A DNA stretch of 64,000 nt from Leishmania donovani (Eukaryota; Euglenozoa; Kinetoplastea; Trypanosomatida; Trypanosomatidae). The position numbers and the translations under genes were made by a program. Under the pieces are notes generated by a model that ran no database searches, had not been told where the DNA came from, and saw only the letters and a list, made by a program, of their open reading frames with translations. Below, piece after piece: positions 46,281 through 56,057 of the stretch. The stretch spans positions 529,670 through 593,669 of the forward strand of contig NC_018248.1 of assembly GCF_000227135.1 (NCBI RefSeq), given 5' to 3'. Each line of letters opens with the position of its first letter. The first letter of the stretch is position 1.

Positions 46281-47455
46281 CGCCGTCCTCCAGCGCCGCT
46301 TGCGCAGACGCTCTATCGGTGGGGTCCGTGAGTTATATGAAATCTTAGTGTGTGCGCGTGCGTGCGTGCGTGCGTGTGGCTCGACACATACATAGAGAGA
46401 TGAAGGTGGTTGAGCAACGCTGTTCAAGTGAGACGAGCGAAAACCCGGCGGTGTGGAGGTGGTTGGAGGTGGGTGCGACGTGAAACATGTGGGCGAAAAG
46501 AGCGTCGATGCAACGGAGGCGAACAGAAAGGAAACAGAATTTGCTGGAAGACGATGCATGTAAAGTGCAACGGAAAGGCCCGCCACGTCGCCCACCCCCC
46601 ACACACACACACGCATGGGCGCATGCCGAGTAGATCTCTCTCTCACCGCGCATATTCACAGCGAGTGAGGATAAAGGTCTCCCACCGATGGGCACTCGCG
46701 CCCGCAACACCTTTTTGAGCCTACGCGCTCATCTGTGCATGTCTGTGGTGGGAGAAAGGGTGGGAGTGCTGTGCGCCACTGCATTGTCGTGCCACGTGCC
46801 CACGCTCCCCTGGCTGCGTGTCTCTTTCGTATTTTTTTCAAGGCGCGTCCATTTCGCTGCCACATGGCATCCGCTATACTGCACTGTTTCTGACTCTATC
46901 ACACAGGCCCCACCTCGCGTGGGACCATGGCAGCCGTCGACACACGCCGGTCCAGCAAGGCGCCGATGCAGTCCCCTGAGAGCACGGCCCCTGCCTCGCA
47001 CTCTGCCCGCTGCGCAGGTGGCGTCGACGCAGCGCCACGCAGGGCCTTGACCGACAACATCAGTAGCGCTGAATTGCTCTGACCTCGCTGCGTCGCGGGC
47101 ACCGGGCCCTGCCACCACCACCAGGAGTGGCTCGGCATTGGGGAGGGTGAGGTGGGGGCTGCTGGGCTTCCTCCCTCACACACGCAGAGAGTCGGGAGTG
47201 GAGGGGAGGGAGGGGGGGTGCGGTGGGGCTGGACCCTCTGATACCACGCACTGAGCGGTGGGTGTCTGCGTGCTTCCCCCCTCCCCTCGTCATCATTAGG
47301 AGGGGCCCCAAGCAAGGAGACACAGAGACGGGGAGGCACTCGAAGCAACCGCAGACATGGCAAGAGAGCGTGCGGCGAGGAGACACACACAGACAAGCAT
47401 GCGCCGGCGACGTGGGCGAGACGGTGGGGTAGTCGACCAACGCGTGCCCAGTAGT
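46281..47455. other. Intergenic region with SIDER-like copy R6 and CGTG repeats
   Basis: It contains a (CGTG)n run (about 46348-46377) in the DHHC leader and copy R6 close behind the GBBH-N gene. No gene. Confidence 0.6.
46901..47323 (-). repeat. SIDER-like retroposon copy R6, 3'-truncated
   Basis: Gene-sense copy only about 130 nt past the stop codon at 47456. The element's last 85-95 bp (the 'cgcttctctgccac' end) are missing; homology stops at 'cacacaggccccacctcgcg' and unrelated sequence follows. Confidence 0.83.
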
Positions 47456-48466
47456 CTAGTGCCTTGGCGCTGTCGCCGCACTGTGCGCGATCATCGCGGC
47501 GTACTTGATGGAGGGGGCGCGCTTTGGCGGGTCGCGCGACCGGCGGCGCAGCCGCAGCTCCGTGATGTAGCCGCGCATGAGGCCGTACTTCGTGCTGGGG
47601 CTCGTGAGATAGTAAAGGTACGCATAGCTGTAGAGGCCGCCACTGTGACCGTCGGAAAAGACAATGCGCAGGGCGTAGCTGCCAACGGGAATGACCTTCG
47701 TGATCGTGATGCCGCGGCGGCCGTAGATGATGATATCCTTGCCGCCGAGTGCGCCGTCGGTGCTAGGGGTGTAGGCGCGCAGGTACTCGGCCAGCGCGCG
47801 CGTCCGCAGCGGGGCGCCGGAAGGGACGCAAGGCGAGTGGAGAGCCGGCCAAGACGCCCTCGTCAGTTCTCCAGCTGGCGCGCGATGAGCAGAAGCCGCG
47901 GCTCTTTCCGGCGCATGCGACGAGGCTGCCGGCCCTGCAGACGAGGAGCGGGCAGCAGGTGCAGTAGCAGGCCTTGACGAAGATCTGCCAGATGAAGTCC
48001 TAGGCGGTTCTGTCGGGTCAGACGGATCCGCCTCGAGAGAGACGCAGCGCATCACTTCGATCGCGTCCTCAGGCCACGTGAACTCAACGTACTGACGCGA
48101 CTTGTCAACCTGGACCCTCGTCGGCACGAGACGCTGCCGCACATTTCGTTGCGCCGCGAGGCGCTCTGCCAGACTTGTGTTGGCGACGCGCTGCGGCTCG
48201 AACTTTCGCCGCGGCTCCGTAACGAGTTTTTCATCGGCTAGCCAGACGTTCTCGGCGAGCTGCGACACCTTAAAGGCAACAGAGTCTCCGAGTTTGCTGA
48301 GAAGCGAGGAGGTGAAAGGGCGACGAGCCGTCGCGGAGGCGCACGCCGCGTGCCGCGGCGACAATGAAAACGGCGGAGACGACGATGCAGCTGTGCGCCG
48401 ACGGCGTAGATACGATAGAGGCGCGATCGCAGCGAGGACGCGGGCACCGGGCGTGGCGCTGTTCAT
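47456..48466 (-). CDS. DUF971/GBBH-like N-terminal domain protein, probably mitochondrial, 336 aa
   Basis: The domain is the small beta fold found at the N-terminus of gamma-butyrobetaine hydroxylase and in stand-alone DUF971 proteins. Its C-terminal half is clear: ITKVIPVGSYALRIVFSDGH, then SGGLYSYAYLYYL (about 255-290). The N-terminal strand pair is at about 117-140 (VDKSRQYVEFTWPEDA). Between them lie about 85 residues of Ser/Ala/Pro/Arg low-complexity sequence, so the domain is split by an insertion. The usual Cys-rich LRxxCxCAxC segment is not recognisable. No dioxygenase domain follows, so this is not a hydroxylase. The first 50 residues (MNSATPGARVLAAIAPLSYL, then RRRR) look like a mitochondrial presequence. 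Role unknown. ATG at 48466. Confidence 0.78.
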   Translation of the reverse strand: MNSATPGARVLAAIAPLSYLRRRRTAASSSPPFSLSPRHAACASATARRPFTSSLLSKLGDSVAFKVSQLAENVWLADEKLVTEPRRKFEPQRVANTSLAERLAAQRNVRQRLVPTRVQVDKSRQYVEFTWPEDAIEVMRCVSLEADPSDPTEPPRTSSGRSSSRPATAPAARSSSAGPAASSHAPERAAASAHRAPAGELTRASWPALHSPCVPSGAPLRTRALAEYLRAYTPSTDGALGGKDIIIYGRRGITITKVIPVGSYALRIVFSDGHSGGLYSYAYLYYLTSPSTKYGLMRGYITELRLRRRSRDPPKRAPSIKYAAMIAHSAATAPRH

Positions 48467-49293
48467 TTCCGCTAAAGTGGCAAACAGGAAGAGCAACGCG
48501 ACAGGAGCGAGAGAGCGCTGCGCTGGAGAGGTGTCGATGGAACCACCGCCACGACTACCAGCGGCGGCGGCGGCAGCAGCAGCAGCAGCAGCGGCACCTC
48601 TCGCGCCGGTCTGTGCCGCTGGCGGTTGCGTGTACGTTTCCGCGTCACTGCGCAGTGAGCTCCTGGTCAGGCAAAGCGCCGGCGACAAGAGAAGGGGGGG
48701 GGGACGGAAGACGGAAGGGAATGAGGAGACTGCCTGCCCGCACATCGGTGAGGGTCTGTGCACGATGCAGAGCCTGACGGCAGCGGGCCGCCAAGGCTGC
48801 ATACGCGAAAGAAAAAGGGGGCGGGGAGGGGAGAGAACCGAAGTGGCGGTGACACGAAGGCTGCATCCTCCGCAGTTCCCTAGTCGTTCCTCATCGTGAG
48901 GCGCGTTCCTTTAGTTTGCCTCACCAGCATGCCATGCACACTTTCGTGTTTGGGTCCACACAGGAGATGGTGGTGGGGGTGGCGGGAGGGGATGAGGCGT
49001 GGACTTCCCACCGTCCGTTTCCTTTTATGCGTATGTGTAGCTGCACTCTGTAATGCGCTGGGACGTCCCGATAACCGTGATCACTGCAATGGGCTTGCCA
49101 TCAAATTGTGCGATGATGGCGGAGAAGAAACACCCTCGCTCTGACGAAATGGGTGGCGTGAAAAAGAGAGAGGGTCGGGGCGGGAGAGTGAGACGGACTA
49201 CAAGCAGATGACCTGCGCACGGAGTCGCCCTATCCATGCATGGCCGCTGCGGCGCACTGGCGAGCTCCCCGCCTTTCTTCGTCCCTGCCACAC
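48467..49293. other. Intergenic region between DCC protein gene and GBBH-N gene
   Basis: No SIDER-like copy and no supported gene. A (GCA)n run lies near 48569-48592, in the leader of the GBBH-N gene. Confidence 0.55.
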
Positions 49294-50100
49294 TTATCGC
49301 TGCAGCGAGTTGCTGCTAACCCCTCGCCACACCCACCGACGCTCCCGCATTCCCTCGATAATGCCACACTCCTTCACCGCATCCTGCTCTGAGGTGCCCC
49401 AGATGGTCTTCCGACGGCGACACACATATCGCTCAAACCACCAGTTGCCTACCGAGGTCGGCACTACGCAGTAGAGGAAGCGGAAGATGGAGCGAGTGAG
49501 GAAGCGATCGAGGTGCATGCCTACCCGGCACATCGCCGTGTAGTTAGTGGAGACAAAGAGGTCTGTCTCGGCAGCGCTGACGAGCCGCGAGCTGGCAGTG
49601 GAAAACGTCACCGTCGACGCGGAGGTAGCTGCACCACGACCGTAGGAGGCTGCTGTCTTTTCAAAGAGTGTGCGGTCATCCGCGGCAAGGCCACCCGGCC
49701 GCACGCCGGTGAGGAAGCTGGCTGTCTGGGAAGGCACTTTCTCGATGAGCACAAGCACAAGGTCCGCGGGCACAGGAAGCGCCATCTGTGGCAGCGCCGC
49801 CGAGCAAGACGCACGCGATGCGGAGGACGACGGCGCACGCTGGAAGAATAGGCGGCGCACATTGGCTCCCTCCTTGGAGTCGAGAGAAGCGAAATAGATC
49901 CGGTGGCGGTCCAGACCCTCCGCGATCTCGTCTTCCACATTCCTCCTCGCGTAGCTGAAGAAACTAAAGAAACTGAAATTGCGCTCCAGAACGTAACGCA
50001 CACGCGCTTGACATAGCAGGCAATGCCCATCGAAAACCAGCAGATTGCGCGGCAGCTGTGCCAGCAGCTGCTGGTAGTGGCTGCCGCGGAAACGCATCAT
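49294..50100 (-). CDS. DCC family (DUF393) thiol-oxidoreductase-like protein, 268 aa
   Basis: The N-terminus has the family signature: NLLVFDGHCLLCQARVRYVL, with D24-G25 and C27/C30 forming a CxxC as in thioredoxin-like DCC proteins. A block after it (RIYFASLDSKEG) and the strand LPVPADLVLVLIE match the next parts of the fold. The C-terminal segment FRFLYCVVPTSVGNWWFERY, then VCRRRKTIWG, is the usual end (FRDWGYR-like, ending in a tryptophan-containing loop). About 60 residues between the strands are Ser/Ala-rich and look inserted. No targeting signal is obvious. DCC proteins are believed to be redox-active but lack a settled function. Two adjacent ATGs lie at 50100 and 50097. Confidence 0.85.
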   Translation of the reverse strand: MMRFRGSHYQQLLAQLPRNLLVFDGHCLLCQARVRYVLERNFSFFSFFSYARRNVEDEIAEGLDRHRIYFASLDSKEGANVRRLFFQRAPSSSASRASCSAALPQMALPVPADLVLVLIEKVPSQTASFLTGVRPGGLAADDRTLFEKTAASYGRGAATSASTVTFSTASSRLVSAAETDLFVSTNYTAMCRVGMHLDRFLTRSIFRFLYCVVPTSVGNWWFERYVCRRRKTIWGTSEQDAVKECGIIEGMRERRWVWRGVSSNSLQR

Positions 50101-51720
50101 CGGTGATGAGCGGCCTTGTTGTGCGGTCGCTCTTGTAGCGCGTGTTCAAGCAAGGAAGGAAAATGTGCGTGTTTGCCAGCGTGAGTGCGCGAACAGCGAA
50201 GGCAGCGTGCGTTCGTGCGGAAGAGCGAGAGCGATACGGAAAAAACAAAGGGTAGGGCAGGGTAGGGTAGGGGGCGATGGGCTTAGCCGACGTCCGTGCA
50301 GAGCTGTATCAGCACGATCGCTCATTTTTTTTTCATTTTTTTTTGTTTTCGTTTTCGTTTAGATAACAGTGTGCCCATTCTACGACACACGAATAAGTCA
50401 ACACGTATACACGCGTACAAAACACCACAGCCCACCTGGCCCTCTGCTGCGCCACGGCTACATCCCCGTGGCCGTCTAGGACGAACCGTCCAGTCGGTCG
50501 AATAAGCGTCCGGCGTCTAGCGGGGAGCTTTTTGTCCCTCTTCGTCCGTCCCTCGCATACGTGCTGCGCCGCAAGCGCTACACCTAAGCTTAGGTGTGGA
50601 CTGTATGGTTCGATCCGAGTGGGCCGCGTTCCGTATCCTGCTCGATGGGCGGAAGCGGTGGCGTCTGTGGTTGAGGTAGCAGAGGTGGCTAGGGGTGGTC
50701 TGGGCACATGCCCCACGGGCCCAAGAAGGAAGTCGGCGATTCACAGGCCAGGGCGCTCGGAGTAGCCCTTTCAGCGTCGCCGCCTGTGCGTCATGTTTCC
50801 CCCTCAGTTGCCTCACCCGGCGGCACGACAAAAAAGTGAGCTGGCAAGAAAAAAACGAAAAGCGATCGAAGAAAGAACAACAAGAGCCCCTCGCCGTACC
50901 GACTGCGAGGAGGACTGGGAAGAGAAATGGAGAGGAGGCAACGAAACAACGTCCACATCAACAAAACGTCCGCACCTACCGCACAGGCGCAGGAGGAGGT
51001 GCGACCTCCAGACAAGAGAATGCGAGCGACACGCGTACCAGAACCCCACTCGCCTTGGCTTGGCATCGCCGTTTCCATTCAAAGTGCATCCGTTTCTCTG
51101 CCACACAGCGCGGGGTCCAACGCCCCACGCTGCCACCCACGGCCCTGTCCACACAGGCCCCACCTCGCGTGGGGCCATGGCAGCCGTCGACACACGCCGG
51201 TCCAGCAAGGCGCCGATGCAGTCCCCCGAGAGCACGGCCCCTGCCTCGCACTCTGCCCGCTGCGCAGGTGGCGTCGACGCAGCGCCACGCAGGGCCTTGA
51301 CCGACAACATCAGTAGCGCTGAATTGCTCTGACCTCGCTGCGTCGCGGGCACCGGGCCCTGCCACCACCACCAGGAGTGGCTCGGCATTGGGGAGGGTGA
51401 GGTGGGGGCTGCTGGGCTTCCTTCCTCACACACGCAGAGAGTCGGGAGTGGAGGGGAGGGAGGGGGGGTGCGGTGGGGCTGGACCCTCTGATGCCACGCA
51501 CTGAGTCATGTATATGTGTGTGTGTGTGTGGAGTAAAGGCACGAAATCACACAGGGAGACGATGGCGCCGTGGTCCACGTGAGGAAGGAGGGGTGGCTGG
51601 GTGGGAGATGCGACGGCACCACTATACAACACGATGCTGTAAACTGGCGTGAGTGCATGTGTGCTACCCACCCTCCTCGCATGTCTCCTTTCGCGTGCGT
51701 CTGCGGCCCTCGCGGCGGCA
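50101..51720. other. Intergenic region with SIDER-like copy R7
   Basis: Contains the BCKDH E1-alpha 3'UTR with copy R7 and the DCC gene leader with a T-rich plus-strand patch (50325-50360). An 18-bp perfect palindrome (ACACCTAAG and its complement) lies at 50580-50597. No gene. Confidence 0.6.
51084..51505 (-). repeat. SIDER-like retroposon copy R7, 5'-truncated
   Basis: Gene-sense copy starting about 215 nt past the BCKDH E1-alpha stop. Homology at the element's 5' end stops at 'gatgccacgcactga', where a (TG)n run begins (51515-51530). The 3' end 'gagaaacggatgcac' is the same form as in R2. Confidence 0.85.
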
Positions 51721-53160
51721 CTAAAGCTTCTCCTGATCGTAGATAGACCGGTGCGCCTGGTAGTGCTCCACCAGCTGCGCCCTCTGCCGCTCCAGCTCTG
51801 GCGTCAGGTGCTCAAAGACGTCATCGCACAGGGTCGATACTGGCCATGCAGGCAGCTTCTCCTGCCGACGCAGCTCGCTAAGCACCTCTCTGCGGGTCCT
51901 CTCGACAACCTCCGTCGACTGCTCGGGCGTCCACCAGCCACGCTCTGCCATGAAGCGCTCAAAGCGCTCGATGGGGCTAAAGGTCTCTGCGAAGTGCTCG
52001 ATCTCGTCCCGCGAGCGGTACGCGGTACTGTCGTCGGAGGTTGAGTGGTGCGAGAGGCGGTACGTCAGTGCCTCCACCAGGACGGGCCGGTGGTTGTTCA
52101 GGATCAGTTCACGTGCCTTGCGCACGGTATGGTAAACCGCCAGCGCGTCGAGGCCGTCGACTCTGGCGGCCGGCATGCCGTAGCCTACCGCACGGCTCAA
52201 GATGCCGTCGCCCATGTACTGGCTGTGGGTCGGGGTCGAGATGGCGTAACCATTGTTGCGCACAAAGAAGAGGGTGTGCGAGCCGACGGTGCTAGCGAAG
52301 TTCAGCCCAGCGTGGAAGTCGCCCTCGCTCGCGGCTCCCTCGCCGAAGAAGGTGGCACAGATGCGCGCCTCCGGAATCGTCGACAGCAGCGTGCCAGTCG
52401 GCAGCCTCCTCTCCAGCGCCTGGTTTTCTAGCCGAAACGCGTAGCCGGCGCCGGCGCCGTGAGGGATCTGCGTGGCGAGCGGGGAGCTGACCATCTGCGC
52501 ATTCAGACGCTTGCTGCCGTAGTGGATAGGCATCTGACGGCCCTTCAAATCGCACTCACAGTTGCCCATGCACTGCGCGATAAACTCGGGTATAGTGTAG
52601 CCGCGGTACGTCAGAATACCCGCCTCTCTGTATTGCGCGAAGAGCTCGTCGTTGCTGGCCAGCCCAGCCGCCGCGCCGATCACGGCAGCCTCCTCGCCAA
52701 ACATCGTCATGTAGAAGGAGATGCGGCCTTGCCGCTGCGCCTCTAGCATTATCTTGTCTATGGTGTTGTGCGTCAGCATCGCCGACATCATGCGCTCCGC
52801 CACCTCGCGAGTGATGACGCTCGTCTCATCCTTTGCATGGTAGCGAAATACCTGCCCAAGCTCGGCGCTCTGCAGCTCAGTTTTGCCAGCCTCATTGACG
52901 GTTGAAGGCGTTGCTGCAGCAGCTCCGCTGTCTGCCTTTTCCTCCACAAAGACGCCGCCTTGCAAATCGAGCACATGGAAGATCGGCGCAGCCGGGTCAG
53001 GCTCGTCATTGAACGTCAGCGTGCTCGTGGTCACCGGTCCATCCTTGAAGTCAAGGTTCCACACCTTCTGCACCTGGCGTATCGCATCACTTAGCGAGGT
53101 ACGGCCAGCGATGGCGGTGGCGAGTGCGTTGCAGCGCACTGCACGAGAGATGTGGAACAT
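51721..53160 (-). CDS. BCKDHA: Branched-chain 2-oxoacid dehydrogenase E1 component, alpha subunit, 479 aa
   Basis: Thiamine-diphosphate-dependent decarboxylase subunit of the mitochondrial complex that oxidises the 2-oxoacids of Leu, Ile and Val; it works as an alpha2beta2 tetramer. The TPP/Mg motif is GEGAASEGDFHAGLNFA followed by VRNNGYAIST (about 277-310). The substrate and tetramer motifs GRISFYMTMFGEEA, YREAGILTYRGY and GKR-like KGRQMPIHYGS are in order. The phosphorylation loop RLSHHSTSDDSTAYRSRDE (about 365-383) is the BCKDH form, which distinguishes it from pyruvate dehydrogenase E1-alpha. It keeps the serine that BCKDH kinase targets in mammals. The N-terminus MFHISRAVRCNALATAIAGR is a plausible mitochondrial presequence. 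The E1-beta and E2 genes are not in this window. Confidence 0.97.
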   Translation of the reverse strand: MFHISRAVRCNALATAIAGRTSLSDAIRQVQKVWNLDFKDGPVTTSTLTFNDEPDPAAPIFHVLDLQGGVFVEEKADSGAAAATPSTVNEAGKTELQSAELGQVFRYHAKDETSVITREVAERMMSAMLTHNTIDKIMLEAQRQGRISFYMTMFGEEAAVIGAAAGLASNDELFAQYREAGILTYRGYTIPEFIAQCMGNCECDLKGRQMPIHYGSKRLNAQMVSSPLATQIPHGAGAGYAFRLENQALERRLPTGTLLSTIPEARICATFFGEGAASEGDFHAGLNFASTVGSHTLFFVRNNGYAISTPTHSQYMGDGILSRAVGYGMPAARVDGLDALAVYHTVRKARELILNNHRPVLVEALTYRLSHHSTSDDSTAYRSRDEIEHFAETFSPIERFERFMAERGWWTPEQSTEVVERTRREVLSELRRQEKLPAWPVSTLCDDVFEHLTPELERQRAQLVEHYQAHRSIYDQEKL

Positions 53161-55391
53161 GACGCAGATTCGAGAAAGGGTGGTGGATAGACGAGAGACG
53201 GCGGACGGCCAGGGGTGGAGGGGAGCGCAAGTCGGTGACGTGCGACTTCACCGGAATCGAAAACGAGCGCACGCACACAGACAAGAAAAAGGGAAGAAGA
53301 GGGGGAGAGGGAGAGAAACGACAGGGACGTCTTTGAGGAAGAAGGGTTGAAGGGGAGGGTGGTGGAGATGTTTGTGTGCGTGCGTGTGTGAGTGAGGGCA
53401 AAGGGCAATCCTGTAGGTGTGCTTCACCGAGTTCATGCACACCCACACACAAACACAGAGATTGACACGCACGTACGCAAGCGAAGGAAGGAAAAAAGGT
53501 AGCCTATCTATCTATATAGATAGATAGTTACTTGCAAACATAACAACAAGAGAGAGCGCAGCGCCGGTGGCGAGCGACGCGCACGCACGCGCACGCGAAG
53601 AAAAAAGGAAACCGTCAAGAGGGCCTCGATTCCACGACAGATTAAAAAAAAAAAACGGACGCCTGCGTGTGGACCACTTGAGGAGAAGTGGGTGATGGAT
53701 TGACGGGAGATGAGGATAGGATGAACACGAAGGAGATGAGAAAAAGGAGTCGCGGAAAAGGGGGAGAGGGAGCAAGGCGAGGTAAGGGCGATGCGTCACA
53801 AAGAGCAAGACATGTGGCGAGGGGGTAGGGTGCAAGAGAAATACGCAGAAACACTCACGAGTATGTATTTGGTGGTGGTGGTGGTGGGGTGGTGATAGAG
53901 AGAATATCGGCGAGAGAGGTGAGACTGCTTGTCGTCGATGGCGTTCGAATCGGAGGGATTCAAGCGACGGGGTAGAAACGTTGCGCTGTGACGGGGCAGA
54001 TGGGGGGAAGGGGGGGGGGCGGAGGGGCGTGAGTGGGGGAAGATGTGACGTGTGTGAGGGAGTGAGGAGAAAACAGACGGCTTCTGTGCATGCGTGCGTG
54101 TGCACGCGTACGTCGGTTGACCTTGTTGCTCAGCTGTGAAAGCACGGTCACGCACACACACAAACCGACGCAGGCAGGCAATCCCGCGCGCGCGAGAAAA
54201 GAAAGGAAGAGGGGGCTGATGTGAAGTGTGCGTGTGTGAGAACAGCGTAGAGGTGGGGAGGTGATGGGCAAGGCGCTGGATGGGCAGCAAGGTGTGCTGT
54301 GGGGGGACAGAATCACCGGCGGATGGGGGAGGGGGGGGGGAGATCTTATACGCTTGTGTGTGTTTGATGCAGCACAGTCGGTACCGCGAGATTGAAGGAA
54401 CTGAGGCACGTACAGAGAGGGAGAGAAGGGAAGAGGTGGAGGTATAGTTGACGCGTGCCCGCATACACACATACACAGGAAGAGGGTGGCGCAAAGCCTG
54501 GAGTGCGCACGATGCGCATGCACGCTCCGGGTATGAAGGCGGCCCTCTCGCACGACTACGAGCGTGGCAGTTGTGTGCCGCCAACCGACGCCGCCGTGAT
54601 CGGAGAAAGAAAAAGCAGCGGCCACTTCGTGACCCACGCTGCAGCGGCACGATGAAGTTCTCCGTGAGTGAATAAAGTGCACTAGTGAACCAAAGCCGTC
54701 ACTGCATTGCACCCTGTCGGCACCAACTTCTCTTCCCGCCGGCGCTGTCTGCGTAGGGAGAAGGCAGGGAAGGCGGGTGGGGTGGGGGGATACAAGCAGT
54801 GGCTGCCCTGCTCACGTCCTCGTTTTCCCTCTTTTTTTTTCTTTCGCGTTCTACTTGGCGCAAAGGTATGTGTGCGTACGTGTACGTGTGTGTGTTGGGT
54901 GGAAGGGGGGGGTTCCGTCACACTTGGCGGCGCTCGACACTCCGCGGCCTCGCCTTCTCGATGGACACCGGGGGGGGAGGTAGAAGAGGACGGGGGGGGG
55001 TTGAAGTGTGCATGCCGCTCAATATCCAGCCTCCCCCCCCTAACACACAGACGCCGATGAAGACATACAAGCGCACCGAGTGACTCGTACAATGAGCTGC
55101 AGGTATATATGATGGATAAACAGAGACACGCGCCCTTCACGAGCGCACAGACACACGCACATGAGCGCAACAGCACAACCCCATGGCTTGCCAGTAGTAG
55201 TGTACATCGAAGTGATCGCATTCTGCCACGTCACCGACTGCCGTCCCCAGCACTTCCCTTGGACTGATGGCAGAAGGCCTCCCCTCATGCAGACACACGT
55301 GCGGACTGACGGGGAGGGAGGAGGAGGGGGGTCATTCTTCCCTCTTCGCCATCACTGCCTCTGTAGCAACTGCTGCGGCTGCGGTGGCATT
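53161..55391. other. Intergenic region between CYB5D1 and BCKDHA
   Basis: 2.2 kb without a supported gene or SIDER-like copy. It contains a perfect 24-bp palindrome (53504-53527), a TGG repeat (53872-53888) and several G-tracts (54006-54022, 54325-54342, 54905-54913). The transcribed strand is C/T-rich throughout. Confidence 0.55.
53504..53527. repeat. Perfect 24-bp palindrome in BCKDHA upstream region
   Basis: CTATCTATCTAT is followed directly by its reverse complement ATAGATAGATAG. It lies about 345 nt upstream of the BCKDHA ATG. It can form a cruciform or RNA hairpin but may simply be a (CTAT)n/(ATAG)n repeat junction. Confidence 0.9.
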
Positions 55392-56057
55392 TTATGCCTC
55401 CGTCAGGTCATCGTTATAGTACAGGTGAATGGCGGGGATGTAGTAGTCTGCGTTCAGTCCCAAGTCTTCGAAGGAGTCCGCCTCGTCATGGATGCCGTTG
55501 TCCTCGAGTGTGCGGGACATGTCGAGCTCGCGCGGGTCGGGGTCTAGCCGCACCCACGTATAACTGCGCGCGTGCGCGTTAATGGAGAGGTAGCGCTCAC
55601 GTAGGAGCTCCTCTAGGGTTTCCTCCGCGCACACCTCCAGCGTCGTCTCGTCACCGGTGAGCGTATTCACAATGCGAATGCGACGCGTGCGGCTCGTCAG
55701 GGCTCCGATGATATACTGCGGGTCTTTCCACCACGGAACGTCGTAGTTGAGGTCAATGTTGGAGTCGGGGTAGATAGTAGGCATGTGTGGCACCCGGCCC
55801 AGCGGCATCGCGTAAGTGCGCATGCCGCTGTTCGGATCTACACACGACCGCAGGTCGTTGGCCTCAGCATCCCACCAGTGCGAGATGTCGGTGCCGGCCA
55901 CCTGCACCAGCGGCTTCGTGAGGTGTGCAAACTTCGGCATTTCCTTGTAGGCGGCGATGAGCGGTGTGAGGTCGAGCACTTTGCCATTCAGTGAGACGTA
56001 TGCGTCGTCGTGAAAGGCGTGCTCTCGCACCTCCTTGGCCGTGTAGAAGCGCGACAT
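55392..56057 (-). CDS. CYB5D1: Cytochrome b5 domain-containing protein 1 (CYB5D1), 221 aa
   Basis: Full-length match in order and length to animal CYB5D1 (about 228 aa), a ciliary/flagellar protein linked to radial spokes. The N-terminal cytochrome b5-like part reads RFYTAKEVREHAFHDDAYVS, LNGKVLDLTPL, then KPLVQVAGTDISHWWDAEA (about 48-66) and VDPNSGMRTYAMPLGR. The C-terminal half has the family blocks PWWKDPQYIIGALTSRTRRI, RIVNTLTGDETTLEV and YTWVRLDP, then TLEDNGIHDEADSF and the conserved ending PAIHLYYNDDLTEA. The classic HPGG haem loop is replaced, as in CYB5D1 generally. In this flagellated organism an axonemal role is expected. ATG at 56057; the stop directly follows DLTEA. Confidence 0.95.
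   Translation of the reverse strand: MSRFYTAKEVREHAFHDDAYVSLNGKVLDLTPLIAAYKEMPKFAHLTKPLVQVAGTDISHWWDAEANDLRSCVDPNSGMRTYAMPLGRVPHMPTIYPDSNIDLNYDVPWWKDPQYIIGALTSRTRRIRIVNTLTGDETTLEVCAEETLEELLRERYLSINAHARSYTWVRLDPDPRELDMSRTLEDNGIHDEADSFEDLGLNADYYIPAIHLYYNDDLTEA

Noticed and set aside
50580..50597. 18-bp palindrome ACACCTAAG/CTTAGGTGT as a regulatory site
   Set aside because: Perfect but short; with this window length one such palindrome is not strong evidence, and no repeat of it was seen elsewhere.
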